DNA from: Planctomycetota bacterium | GTDB taxonomy: Bacteria > Planctomycetota > Planctomycetia > Isosphaerales > Isosphaeraceae | Assembly: GCA_021791715.1 (NCBI GenBank) | Contig: JAJYWB010000015.1 | Location: forward strand, 30,925 to 94,924 | Direction: 5' to 3' | Length of the DNA: 64,000 nt | Shown here: one piece after another, positions 54,543 to 62,414 of the stretch | Position numbering within the stretch: the stretch's first letter is position 1 | How the letters are laid out: each line of letters starts with the position of its first letter | The notes under the pieces: model-generated | What the model saw: the letters and a program-made list of their open reading frames with translations, nothing else | The model's database searches: none | What the model was told of the DNA's origin: nothing | Made by a program: the position numbers and the translations under genes

Positions 54543-55586
54543 TTGACAGAGCAAGATGTTTTGAACGCACTTAAAGGCGTGAAGGATCCCGAGCTTCATC
54601 GCGATCTCGTCGATCTGGGGATGGTGAAGGATGTGAGGGTCGGCTCGGGAACGGTCGACCTGACGGTCAATCTGACGACTCCGGCGTGTCCGCTTAAGGC
54701 ACAGATCGAGCGTGAGGTTCGCGAAGCGCTCACTTCGCGGCTCGGGACGGGGATTGAAATCCGTATCCACATGGGCGCCGAGGTGCGCGGTAAGGGGTTG
54801 GCAGAAAAGGGGGACATCAAGGGGGTTAAGAACGTCATCGCGGTCGGATCGGGCAAGGGGGGGGTTGGAAAATCGACGATGGCCGCGGCGATCGCTTATG
54901 GATTCAAGATGTACGGATCGCGGGTCGGTTTGATGGACGCCGACGTCTACGGTCCTTCGATTCCTCACCTTGTCGGCGCGTCGGCGCGGCCGATGGCGCG
55001 GGGGGATCGGATCCTTCCGATCGAAACCGACGGTCTTAAGTTGATGTCGATGGGTTTTCTGCTCGAACCCGATCGCGCCGCGGTGATGCGCGGGCCGATG
55101 CTGCACGGGATTCTGACGCAATTTCTCCATCAGGTCGAATGGGGCGAACTCGATTATCTCGTGATCGACCTGCCGCCAGGCACCGGCGACGTTCCGCTCA
55201 CCCTGGCGCAAACGCTTCCACTTACGGGCGCGGTCGTCGTCTGCACGCCGCAGGCGGTCGCTCTGATCGACGCGGTTCGCGCCTTATCGATGTTCCGCCA
55301 GCTCAAGGTTCCGATTTTGGGGATGATTGAAAACATGAGCGGAGAAATCTTCGGTCAGGGGGGCGCGAAACGCAAGGCCGAGGAGTTGGGCGTTCCGTTT
55401 CTCGGCGAAGTTCCTCTCCAGGTTGCGATTCGAGAAAAAGGAGACGCGGGAGTGATTCGCGATGCGCTCGCCGACGGCGCTCCCAGCCGACCTCACTTGC
55501 TCGCGATCGTCGAGAAGCTCGCGGGACAGATCAGCGTGCAAAATCTCATGGCGCCGAAATTCCCCAAACTGGAAATCTTGAATTGA
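54543..55586 (+). CDS. Mrp/ApbC family iron-sulfur cluster carrier ATPase
   Basis: Cytoplasmic P-loop ATPase of about 347 residues that delivers Fe-S clusters in related organisms. The N-terminal MIP18 (DUF59) domain reads VLNALKGVKDPELHRDLVD. The deviant Walker A is GSGKGGVGKSTMAAAI near residue 103, followed by GLMDADVYGPSIPHLVG, then DLPPGTGDVPLTLAQ. The cluster-binding C-P-x-C segment normally after IENMS is missing here: IENMSGEIFGQGG. The start is a TTG at 54543 with GGAGAGGAA 6-7 nt upstream, preferred over a TTG at 54489 because the resulting N-terminus (MTEQDVLNALKGV) is typical. Confidence 0.92.
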   Translation: MTEQDVLNALKGVKDPELHRDLVDLGMVKDVRVGSGTVDLTVNLTTPACPLKAQIEREVREALTSRLGTGIEIRIHMGAEVRGKGLAEKGDIKGVKNVIAVGSGKGGVGKSTMAAAIAYGFKMYGSRVGLMDADVYGPSIPHLVGASARPMARGDRILPIETDGLKLMSMGFLLEPDRAAVMRGPMLHGILTQFLHQVEWGELDYLVIDLPPGTGDVPLTLAQTLPLTGAVVVCTPQAVALIDAVRALSMFRQLKVPILGMIENMSGEIFGQGGAKRKAEELGVPFLGEVPLQVAIREKGDAGVIRDALADGAPSRPHLLAIVEKLAGQISVQNLMAPKFPKLEILN

Positions 55587-55589
55587 ATC

Positions 55590-56297
55590 ATGAACCGGCT
55601 TCTCGATCAACTTAATTGTTTGCCCGTCGACGCGAACGTCGCCGCCGACGCCTCGACGATCGTCGGATTATTGAAAGCCGTCGACGGGGGCGGAAGCGCG
55701 ATCGAAGCGATCGACGCTCGCGGCGCGACTCCGCGCGATTGGATCGCGGCGCTCGCCTACAAAGGCGCGGGAGGATCGGGTTCGCTCGGCCCCGAACTCA
55801 CGCGGTCGTCCCCCGCGAAGCCCCGGTTCAGATCGGCCGCCGACGAACAAACGCTTCAAAAGCTGTTTCCGCGAGCTGAACGTCAAAACCTCTTATGTTT
55901 GCAAGCGGGGGTTTATCAGATCCTCGATTTTTGGGACGAAAGCCACGTCGCGGCGCAAGAGGCCGACGATATGGGAGAATCCCAGTTTTCAAGTTATTGG
56001 CATGCGATTGCGCACCGGCGCGAACCCGATCCCTCGAACGCTCGTTATTGGTTTCGTCGCGTCGGCCGTCACGGCGTCCTCAAATCCGTATCCGAAAGCG
56101 TCATGAAGGTCGATTGGGCCGACGCCGATCGCCGGGAGATCGAGCCCCTTTTGGGGCGAGACGGTCTTGATCCGTTCGGCTTCGTCGATTTTTGCTCGCG
56201 CGCCGCGCGATCGAAAGCGCTGGAAAATCCGGCTCGAATAATTCAACGGATCGAGATGCTTGTTTTGTTGGAAGCGACGCTCGCCTTGTTGGAATGA
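55590..56297 (+). CDS. Hypothetical soluble protein
   Basis: A 235-residue protein with no family recognised. It starts 3 bp after the mrp stop, so it is probably co-translated with mrp. The middle has LLCLQAGVYQILDFWDESH and VAAQEADD, then FSSYWHAIAHRREPDPSNARYWFRR near residue 150, with several aromatic and acidic residues. The SSYWH-AIAHR-EPD-NARYWFRRVG form matches an uncharacterised family of soluble proteins I cannot name. The last 50 bp of the gene are copied several times downstream (repeat at 56233). Confidence 0.75.
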   Translation: MNRLLDQLNCLPVDANVAADASTIVGLLKAVDGGGSAIEAIDARGATPRDWIAALAYKGAGGSGSLGPELTRSSPAKPRFRSAADEQTLQKLFPRAERQNLLCLQAGVYQILDFWDESHVAAQEADDMGESQFSSYWHAIAHRREPDPSNARYWFRRVGRHGVLKSVSESVMKVDWADADRREIEPLLGRDGLDPFGFVDFCSRAARSKALENPARIIQRIEMLVLLEATLALLE

Positions 56298-56755
56298 CAG
56301 ATCGAATCGGTCGAGTCGATTTAAGTCGCTTCTCCTCCGTGCTCGAACGACTCGAATAATTCAACGGATCGAGATGCTTGTTTTGTTGGAAGCGACGCTC
56401 GTATCGCTCGAATGATCGATCGTTCGAATTCACTTCGCTCCCGCGCACGAACGACTCATTCGATTCCACGAATCGAGATGTTTATATTATTAGACGCGAC
56501 GCTCGCCTCGCTTGAGTGATCGATCGTTCGGATTCGCTTCGCTTCCGCGCACGAACGACTCGTCTGATTCAACGGATTAAGAAATCTGTTATCTTTATGC
56601 GCGGCTCGGCTCGATTGATCGACCGGACGAATCGATTGAGTCGATTCAATTCTCGCCGCTGATGTGAACGAACGGCCCGTTCGATTCAACGGATTAAGAA
56701 ATCTGTTATCTTTATGCGCGGCTCGGCTCGATTGATCGACCGGACGAATCGATCG
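56233..56755 (+). repeat. Five-unit degenerate tandem repeat derived from a gene 3' end
   Basis: Unit 1 (from 56233) is the last part of the 235-residue gene. Unit 2 repeats 51 bp exactly (56351-56401) at a distance of 118 bp. Unit 3 (from about 56455) and unit 4 (from 56566) diverge more, at about 104 bp steps. Unit 5 (56683-56753) matches 71 bp of unit 4 without a visible change, at 117 bp. The copies keep a stop-like element (GGAATGA, CGAATGA, TGAGTGA). Only unit 1 is coding. Confidence 0.88.
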
Positions 56756-56847
56756 AATTCGCGTTGATTACTTGGTCGATTTGGCGTAATCTTCGCGGCC
56801 GAGGCTTTCGTTCTCGTCCAAACACCTAAAAATCGAGGGGTTTTCGC

Positions 56848-57249
56848 TTGGATCGTCGGGCACGGATTCGACCGGCGCGGGTAGATCGGGGGGCGTTCGC
56901 GTTCGCGGTCGCGGCTTCGTTCGGCCTTGGTTTGGCGGGATGCGGTCACATCGCCAAGCATCCGTTCCGCGCCTGGAACGATCCTTCCTCGATCAATCGG
57001 GCTCGATCGACGCATGTCGCCGAGCGGCTGCCGATCGATCAGGCGATCCCTTCGTTAATCAACCGACTCGACGATAAGGACGAGGTTGTGCGGTTGACCG
57101 CGAATCACGAACTCAAGCGGCTTTCGGGCAAGGATTTCGGCTTCCAGCCTTGGGGGAGCGCCAAGGATCGCGCCGCGGCTTCCGAGCGTTGGAAAGCGTG
57201 GTGGCGAAGTTATCAAGCCGGGCTAGCCAAAACCGAGCGATTACCTTAA
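56848..57249 (+). CDS. Small lipoprotein with HEAT-like repeat
   Basis: A 133-residue protein of unknown function. A basic start and hydrophobic stretch precede a lipobox (LGLAGCGHI; Cys near residue 32), so it should be lipid-anchored. The rest contains one HEAT-like repeat (IPSLINRLDDKDEVVRLTANHELKRLSG) and a Trp-rich end (ERWKAWWRSYQAGL). The start is a TTG at 56848 with GAGGGG 8 nt upstream. It ends about 110 bp before the MlaE-like gene, and the two are likely co-transcribed. It may be an assembly or substrate-binding partner; that is speculation. Confidence 0.72.
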   Translation: MDRRARIRPARVDRGAFAFAVAASFGLGLAGCGHIAKHPFRAWNDPSSINRARSTHVAERLPIDQAIPSLINRLDDKDEVVRLTANHELKRLSGKDFGFQPWGSAKDRAAASERWKAWWRSYQAGLAKTERLP

Positions 57250-57362
57250 AGTTCGCGGCCGAGGTCGCCGACATCGCGCTTTCAAACGCGATCAACCCGG
57301 ATTCGCATGAGCGAGCGACCCCGATTGTGCCTTCTCCGCCACGACCAGGGAGGGTCGAAGCG

Positions 57363-58256
57363 ATGGCGACCGTGTCCGATGGGCTCGCACGACGCCGCTC
57401 CTCCGTGTACCGTGATATCGTCACGGTGATTCTCGCCTACATGGGCGCCGCGGCCATCCTCGCGTGGTCGTCCTTTTTCGTGATCTTTCGCCGCCGAACT
57501 CATTCGGAGGCGACTTCACGAGGTCGCGCGATCATGATCCAACTCGATTGGCTCCTCGTGATGGGGCTGCCGCTTGTCGGATTGGCGCATGTTGGAATCG
57601 GCTCATTTTTATCAATGCAGGCGTACTTCGGCGCGATCTTCACCGAGGGAACCGGAGCGGTCGTCGGAGTCGGCCTGGTGCGGAACATGGCGCCGATGCT
57701 GACGGGGCTCGTCCTTTCGGTGATGCAATCGACGCGCACCGTCGCCGAATTGAGACGGCGGAACGAACGAGGGCTCGATCACGACCCCGAATCGATTCCC
57801 GATCGGGGCGAATCGTCGATTCAGGGAATCACCGATCCCGCCCTCCTCACGTTCACGCGAATCGTCGCCGCGGCGCTCGCGGGACCGATCCTCGCGGTCT
57901 GGGGCGCGACGGTCGGCACGCTTGTCGGCTGGGCCGCGGCGAAATCGATGTTGGGGATCTCCGACGCGTCCTTTTTTATGCGATTTTTCGACATGTTATG
58001 GGTGCGCGATGTGATCGGTCTCGTCCTCAAAGGAAGCGGGTTCGCCGCGATGGGGGCGTTGTTCGCGTGCCACGAGGGATTGCTGGGGGCGACCGATTCC
58101 AAATGCGATCTCGATACGATCAGCCGAGCCGCGTTCCGCTCGATCGTCTGCTCGACCTTGCTGATCCTTTTGTTCAACGCGGTCTGGTTTATGCTTGTTT
58201 ACGTGTCGGGTCCGCCGTTCGGGCCGACGTTGCTCAGGCCGCCGACCCGCGGTTGA
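57363..58256 (+). CDS. MlaE family ABC transporter permease
   Basis: Inner-membrane permease of the MCE-type lipid transport systems, about 297 residues. The ATG at 57363 has GGGAGGG 10 nt upstream; the open frame extends farther back but has no such signal. The family core is clear: DWLLVMGLPLVGLAHVGIGSFL, EGTGAVVGVGLVRNMAPMLTGLVLSV, and LAGPILAVWGATVGTLVGW. MlaE permeases usually carry the EAxG-like loop near GTGAVVGVGLVRNMAP. The usual middle is interrupted by an unusually polar loop (RRRNERGLDHDPESIPDRG). An MlaD gene follows 67 bp later, but no MlaF ATPase is in the window. Confidence 0.88.
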   Translation: MATVSDGLARRRSSVYRDIVTVILAYMGAAAILAWSSFFVIFRRRTHSEATSRGRAIMIQLDWLLVMGLPLVGLAHVGIGSFLSMQAYFGAIFTEGTGAVVGVGLVRNMAPMLTGLVLSVMQSTRTVAELRRRNERGLDHDPESIPDRGESSIQGITDPALLTFTRIVAAALAGPILAVWGATVGTLVGWAAAKSMLGISDASFFMRFFDMLWVRDVIGLVLKGSGFAAMGALFACHEGLLGATDSKCDLDTISRAAFRSIVCSTLLILLFNAVWFMLVYVSGPPFGPTLLRPPTRG

Positions 58257-58323
58257 ATCCGAACGTTTTTGCGTCAATATTTCTTATGAGTTCACGGACG
58301 GATGATGGGGGGAGGATGCCCCG

Positions 58324-59586
58324 ATGAGACACGCAACGCTCCGCGAGATCCGAGTCGGCCTGGTGATCGTAGCGGCGCTCGCCGCGATCGGATCGCTCTT
58401 GTTCGTCGCTTCGGGCGGTCCGGGATTCTTGACCGCGCGTCGGTCGATCGACGTGATCTTTCGCGATGCGCAAGGGGCTCGCGCGGGAAGCTCGGTTCGG
58501 ATCGCCGGCATGGAGGTCGGGAGGGTCGACGACGTCGTTCTCACCGAACACCAGGGAGCGCTCGGCGCGCTCGTCCGCATCTCGATCCCCAAGGATCTCG
58601 CCGCCAAGTTACGCCAAGATGTGAAAATCACAATACAAGCAAGCCTTACCGGGCAAAGCAATGTGAACATTATCTCATCAGGGAGATCGTCGGTTCCGCT
58701 CGTCGCGGGGCAGCTTGTGACGGGGGTTGAAACCTCGGTTTTCGACCCGATCCTCGAACAGGTCGGCCTAGGGCCCGACGAACGTAAGGATTTGAGTCAC
58801 ACGATCTCGACGTTGCGTCAGACGGTCGACGTCGCCGCGCCTCGGTTGCGTTTGATTTTGGATCACGCGTCGGCCGCGGTCGCGAACGTGCGCGAGACGA
58901 CCGAATCGATTCGGCCCGCCGCCGAGGATATCGCACGCAAACTCGAAGCCGCGGGTCCGAGGATCGACGCCACGCTCACCTCGCTCAATCGTGTCTCGGC
59001 GCAGGCCGACGCCCTTTTGGCCGAAAATCGCCCGAATCTCAAGGCGATCCTCGCGAGCGCCCAGGATCTTTCGGCGACGCTCCGCGATATCGTCGCCAAA
59101 GATCGCGAAAAGATCGACAAGTTGCTCGACGGCTTTGAAACGATCCGAATCCGCACCGATCACGTGATGTATAACGCCGAAGTCCTTTCCGGAACCGGAG
59201 TTCAGATGTTGATCCGGAATCGCGCCGCGATCGATCGGACGATCGCCAACGTTCGCGACGCGACCGATTGGGCGGATCAATTGATCCAGAAGATTTACTC
59301 GAATCCGTTCGTCATCAGTCCGTTTTACAAGCCCAATCAGGAAGATATCCGCACTCAGACGGTCGCCGATACCGCTCGCGTGTTTGTAAAAGGGGCGCGT
59401 GAGCTTTCAGACCTGGTGAAAACGCTCGAAACGCTTCAGGCGTCGGCTTCCAACCCCGAGCAGAAGAAAGAGTTCGAGCAGCTCTACAAAAAGGCGTGGA
59501 TGCTCACCGATCTTCTCGCTCAGACCGAAAAACAGCTCGCCGAGGGGCTTCGTCCTCGAACGCGCAGAGGCGCCGTACGCGAGTGA
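58324..59586 (+). CDS. MlaD family (MCE domain) lipid transport protein
   Basis: A 420-residue periplasmic protein anchored by one N-terminal helix (VGLVIVAALAAIGSLLFVA). The MCE domain follows directly: DVIFRDAQGARAGSSVRIAGMEVGRVDDVVL and KDLAAKLRQDVKITIQASLTG. From about residue 140 a long helical stretch typical of MCE proteins runs to the C-terminus (VRETTESIRPAAEDIARKLEAAG and IRNRAAIDRTIANVRDA). Start ATG is preceded by GGGGGAGG. It is co-directional with the MlaE permease. Expected to form a hexameric ring for lipid movement across the envelope in Gram-negative cells. Confidence 0.92.
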   Translation: MRHATLREIRVGLVIVAALAAIGSLLFVASGGPGFLTARRSIDVIFRDAQGARAGSSVRIAGMEVGRVDDVVLTEHQGALGALVRISIPKDLAAKLRQDVKITIQASLTGQSNVNIISSGRSSVPLVAGQLVTGVETSVFDPILEQVGLGPDERKDLSHTISTLRQTVDVAAPRLRLILDHASAAVANVRETTESIRPAAEDIARKLEAAGPRIDATLTSLNRVSAQADALLAENRPNLKAILASAQDLSATLRDIVAKDREKIDKLLDGFETIRIRTDHVMYNAEVLSGTGVQMLIRNRAAIDRTIANVRDATDWADQLIQKIYSNPFVISPFYKPNQEDIRTQTVADTARVFVKGARELSDLVKTLETLQASASNPEQKKEFEQLYKKAWMLTDLLAQTEKQLAEGLRPRTRRGAVRE

Positions 59587-59602
59587 CGCGAGTTCGACGC
59601 TG

Positions 59603-59631
59603 CGGCGATGCGCCGGGTCGGGTGTTTTTTT
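59603..59631 (+). terminator. Possible terminator after mlaD
   Basis: CGGCG (59603-59607) and CGCCG (59611-59615) form a tight stem with a 3-nt loop. A run of seven T lies at 59625-59631, 9 nt downstream, a little far for a classic terminator. It lies directly before the flgM upstream region. Confidence 0.35.
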
Positions 59632-59643
59632 CGCGTCTTTGGT

Positions 59644-59671
59644 TAAATTCGATTCGTCCGACGGCCGATAG
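59644..59671 (+). promoter_or_regulatory. Sigma-28 (FliA)-like promoter element upstream of flgM
   Basis: TAAA at 59644-59647 and GCCGATAG at 59664-59671 are spaced by 16 bp. The enterobacterial FliA consensus is TAAA plus 15 bp then GCCGATAA, so this is one base long and has one mismatch in the -10. It lies about 190 bp before the flgM start. The match could arise by chance because GCCGAT words are common in this sequence. Confidence 0.4.
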
Positions 59672-59859
59672 TATGTGTGTGAGGCTCGATTCCCGTCGGG
59701 TTTCATGGCGGAGTTCCGAAACGCGATCGAACGGTCGACTCCCGTCGAGTCGATTGAATTGGATGCGAACGCGGCGGGCTTCGTGAGTACTGTGTTGCAC
59801 ATCATTCGCGCGAGTCGTCGGTGGAACCGGCGGCTGAAGCACCAATCGGGGAGGCTCAC

Positions 59860-60144
59860 ATGGAAGTCTACGGCGCCGGGGGAGCACAAGGCCCCCAACC
59901 TATTTATCCGCGACTGGCCGCTCTGGGGGTCGACCCCGGCCAGACCGTTCAAGCGGGGGCTCCCCGCGACCAGGTCGAGATCTCGCCGCTCGGCAGGATG
60001 CTCGACGGTATCGGCGACTTGCCCGAGATCCGCTACGACCGGGTCGAGGAAATCCGCCGACAAATCGCCGCGGGCGATTACGAAACAATCGACAAACTCG
60101 AGACGGCGCTCGATCGCCTGCTCGACGAACTCTCGGGCTTCTAA
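59860..60144 (+). CDS. flgM: Anti-sigma-28 factor FlgM
   Basis: A 94-residue protein of the FlgM family, which binds sigma-28 and holds it inactive until the flagellar hook is ready. The family signature is QVEISPLGRMLDGIGDLPE followed by RYDRVEEIRRQIAAGDYE and LETALDRLLDEL. The ATG at 59860 has GGGAGG 6 nt upstream, while a GTG at 59821 has none. No other flagellar gene is in the window, so it is an orphan. It lies downstream of the sigma-28-like element described above. A structured intergenic RNA and terminator follow. Confidence 0.88.
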   Translation: MEVYGAGGAQGPQPIYPRLAALGVDPGQTVQAGAPRDQVEISPLGRMLDGIGDLPEIRYDRVEEIRRQIAAGDYETIDKLETALDRLLDELSGF

Positions 60145-60150
60145 TCGCAC

Positions 60151-60215
60151 GACGTTCATCGTCCCGGTGAATGACGAACGTCTTATTCAAGGCGCAGCCG
60201 CGCCTCCATGAACGT
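60151..60215 (+). other. Structured leader or intergenic RNA with alternative pairings
   Basis: GACGTTC (60151-60157) can pair with GAACGTC (60176-60182) to form one hairpin. The overlapping ACGTTCAT (60152-60159) can pair instead with ATGAACGT (60208-60215), enclosing a third, tight hairpin AGGCGC-AGCC-GCGCCT (60190-60205). The two long pairings exclude each other. No protein is encoded here. Confidence 0.4.
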
Positions 60216-60216
60216 G

Positions 60217-60275
60217 CGGCCGGTAGGGCGAACCCTCGATCCCGAGGCTTCTCCCCGCCGGCCGTTACTTTTTAT
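60217..60275 (+). terminator. Intrinsic terminator (branched) after flgM
   Basis: CGGCCGG (60217-60223) pairs with CCGGCCG (60258-60264). Inside, AGGG-CGAA-CCCT and CCTCG-ATCC-CGAGG overlap and compete for the same bases. A T-rich tail (TTACTTTTTATA) follows the closing strand. This is the most terminator-like structure in this part of the window. From 60276 to 60440 the DNA is AT-rich and holds no gene. Confidence 0.55.
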
Positions 60276-60477
60276 ATCTATAAATATTGATATAAATTAA
60301 ATAGAATAATAATGCTTGTGTTTCGATTGATCGCGTGATGAGAAAACTTCGCTCGCGATCGTCAATATCCGGCGCGTTTCAACCGATATAACGAATCGCA
60401 CGCGCGGCCGAACCTCCAATCGGAACGGAGATCGGGGCCGCGAGGAAAGGGACGTGCCTCGACAAGGAGGTCGGGCG

Positions 60478-61386
60478 ATGCGCGGAACAAAACGAATTCG
60501 ACGGTTTCAAGCGGTCGCGACGATGTTCGCCGCGACGACGCTCGTCTGTTGTGGATGGGAAGCACGCGGAGACGATCAGCCCGCGTCGGGATCCGGACCA
60601 GCTCCGGGACCGATCGCAAGGCTCTTTCGCGTCGGTCGCAGTTCGTCGGCACGCAAATCGAACTCGGCGCCGGCCTCCGACGTCGGATCGCAAAGTTCCG
60701 CGCCGAACAACGCCGACTCGCTCTTCGGCTCATTCGGATCGACGAGCACGTACGCGAATGCGCCGTCCTCGCGATCGAGCTCGAACTCGCAGCCGATCGG
60801 CTCGGGATCGACGATCCCCGGCCCGGGACCTCGGATCCGCCCGCAACCGAAATCGAGTAGGCCGATCACCGAGGCCGATCCCTTGCTCACGCTCACCTCG
60901 ATCCTCAAATCCGATAACGGCCAACGTTTTGCAATGTTCATGCAAGTGTACGCCGACGGGACGATCGTCGACGGCGAGGGTGTGCATCACGTCGCCCGCA
61001 CGGCGCTTCAACCCCTGGTCGACGCGCTTCGCGGAAGCGACGCGATGAAACAGCACGGACATTGCGGCGGGCCCCCGACCGATTATCTCGAACAAACGCA
61101 TCTTATTGTGTATGAACGAGGCATGGGTCGATTGCGTGCGAACGCGTTCTCGTACTCGGGTAATACCGACGGCTGCGATCACTCGCTCAAACACGTGCGC
61201 GACGCGATCGACGCGCTCCAACGGCAAATCAGCGGCCAGGGACCGGCGGCCTCGGCTCATTCGCCCGTCCCCTCGACCGATCCCACGGTTCCAGGACTCG
61301 CTCCTTTAAGCCCCGCCGCGCCAAGCCCGATGCCCCCTGTTCCACTTGATGGCGCCCGGTCGATTCCGCTCGATCCGCTCGATTAA
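60478..61386 (+). CDS. Secreted protein of unknown function
   Basis: A 302-residue protein, function unknown. The ATG at 60478 has AAGGAGG 7 nt upstream. A hydrophobic start (AVATMFAATTLVCCGWEARGD) suggests export; the Cys-Cys may be a lipobox-like site. Residues about 30-130 are Ser/Pro/Gly-rich and disordered-looking (SSSARKSNSAPASDVG, PGPGPRIRPQPKSSRP). The folded part lies at about 130-260 (PLLTLTSILKSDNGQRFAMF, DGEGVHHVARTALQPLV, CDHSLKHVRDAIDALQRQI) with several His residues. The tail is Pro-rich. It resembles no named family I recognise. Next to the FlgM gene, but any link is unknown. Confidence 0.72.
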   Translation: MRGTKRIRRFQAVATMFAATTLVCCGWEARGDDQPASGSGPAPGPIARLFRVGRSSSARKSNSAPASDVGSQSSAPNNADSLFGSFGSTSTYANAPSSRSSSNSQPIGSGSTIPGPGPRIRPQPKSSRPITEADPLLTLTSILKSDNGQRFAMFMQVYADGTIVDGEGVHHVARTALQPLVDALRGSDAMKQHGHCGGPPTDYLEQTHLIVYERGMGRLRANAFSYSGNTDGCDHSLKHVRDAIDALQRQISGQGPAASAHSPVPSTDPTVPGLAPLSPAAPSPMPPVPLDGARSIPLDPLD

Positions 61387-61421
61387 TAATCCAGTAAACG
61401 TAGATACAAACCTTTAAGGCG

Positions 61422-61463
61422 GATCGACGCTAGGAGCCGGTTGAAAGAGCCGGGGCGTCGATC
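61422..61463 (+). terminator. Long hairpin between the 60.5-kb gene and fur
   Basis: GATCGACGC (61422-61430) pairs perfectly with GCGTCGATC (61455-61463). Within the 24-nt loop, a second GCCGG/GCCGG-type pairing is not perfect. No T run follows, so it may be a terminator aid or a transcript-stabilising end. Confidence 0.35.
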
Positions 61464-61619
61464 TCATTTCAGTCGGCGCCGAGCCTGGAAGGCCGATCGA
61501 CTTTCGGCGGAGATCGATCTTCGCGACGAACGGCTGTTAAAAATCGATCGCGGCCGATAAAATGAGAATTCAGGGAACGGCGTCGATCGTCGCCGCGCGG
61601 GTGGGCGATCGGCGCGATT

Positions 61620-62150
61620 TTGAAGCCGACGACGCTCGACGATCCGGGTGAACAATTGTCTGAACTCGCTCCATTAGAACCGCTATCGGTTGCGGACAGT
61701 CCCGAACGCAAGTTCGGCGAATTCCTCGAGATTCGCGGCGAAAAGCTGACCGAGCCAAGGCGTGTCTTGGTTCGTCATATTTTCGACTCTCACAAACACT
61801 TCGACGCCGACGAACTCGTCGCCGAGTTGCAAGCCGCGGGACGGCGCGTCAGCCGCGCCACGGTTTATCGCACGCTCCGATTGTTGGTCGACGCGGGCTT
61901 GCTGCGCGAGCTTCGCCTCACCAACCGTACCGCATATGAACACGATTACGGGTATCCTTCGCACGATCATTTACACTGTTCTCGATGCAATAAGATCGTC
62001 GAGTTCCGCGACGATTCGATCCGTCGCATTCGCGACCAGATTAGCCGCGAGAACGGCTTTCGCGCCACCGGGCACCGTTTTGTGGTTGAAGGCGTTTGCG
62101 CCGAGTGTTCGAAAGCTCGCCCACCAAAACGGATGCTCGATCTGATCTGA
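61620..62150 (+). CDS. Fur family transcriptional regulator
   Basis: Metal-responsive repressor of the Fur/Zur/PerR group, 176 residues. The winged-helix DNA-binding part has RRVSRATVYRTLRLLVDAGLL with the recognition helix. The hinge and dimer part contains HDYGYPSHDHLHCSRCNKIVEF, with one CxxC zinc pair, and VCAECSKARPPK gives the second pair. The start is a TTG at 61620; about 30 disordered residues lead the protein. The sensed metal cannot be told. Upstream, GATAAAATGAGAATTC (61556-61571) resembles half of a Fur box and could be an autoregulatory site; this is a weak resemblance. The region beyond it is repeat-rich. Confidence 0.9.
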   Translation: MKPTTLDDPGEQLSELAPLEPLSVADSPERKFGEFLEIRGEKLTEPRRVLVRHIFDSHKHFDADELVAELQAAGRRVSRATVYRTLRLLVDAGLLRELRLTNRTAYEHDYGYPSHDHLHCSRCNKIVEFRDDSIRRIRDQISRENGFRATGHRFVVEGVCAECSKARPPKRMLDLI

Positions 62151-62202
62151 GTTGATCTGAAGATTCAAAGCGAGTCGATTAAGGAAGGTCGTTCAAAAAC
62201 AG

Positions 62203-62270
62203 CCAGGATTTGACCGCATCGGCGATTTGTATCTCTGTTTTGAGGCGTTGCTTGGCTGTGTATTGGGGCG
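62203..62270 (+). repeat. 68-bp direct repeat, left copy
   Basis: This stretch (CCAGGATTTGACCGCATC... to TTGGGGCG) recurs at 62686-62753 with about 75 percent identity and no indels. The two copies, 483 bp apart, flank the satellite array at 62303-62414 and the inverted element at 62585. It is not coding on either strand. Confidence 0.8.
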
Positions 62271-62302
62271 TTAACAATATTCGATCGATTCATTTCATCG
62301 GC

Positions 62303-62414
62303 GATCGATCGGGAGGGCCGTCGATTGGGAGGGGCGTCGATCGGGAGGGGCGTCGATCGGGAGGGCCGTCGATCGGGAGGGCCGTCGATCGGGAGGGCCG
62401 TCGATTGGGAGGGC
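62303..62414 (+). repeat. 16-bp tandem array
   Basis: Seven units of 16 bp with the core CGTCGATCGGGAGGGC. Units start at 62303, 62319, 62335, 62351, 62367, 62383 and 62399. The main variations are T for C at the eighth base and G for C at the last base. It then runs straight into the module start GGGCGAACCTCCTGGTGAGCC also seen at 63.4-63.9 kb. Confidence 0.9.

Noticed and set aside
61551..61571. Second sigma-28-like site before fur (GCCGATAA with TAAA upstream)
   Set aside because: The distance between TAAA and GCCGATAA is 11 bp instead of 15, and GCCGATAA also occurs at 2879 in an unrelated place, so the word alone has little value.
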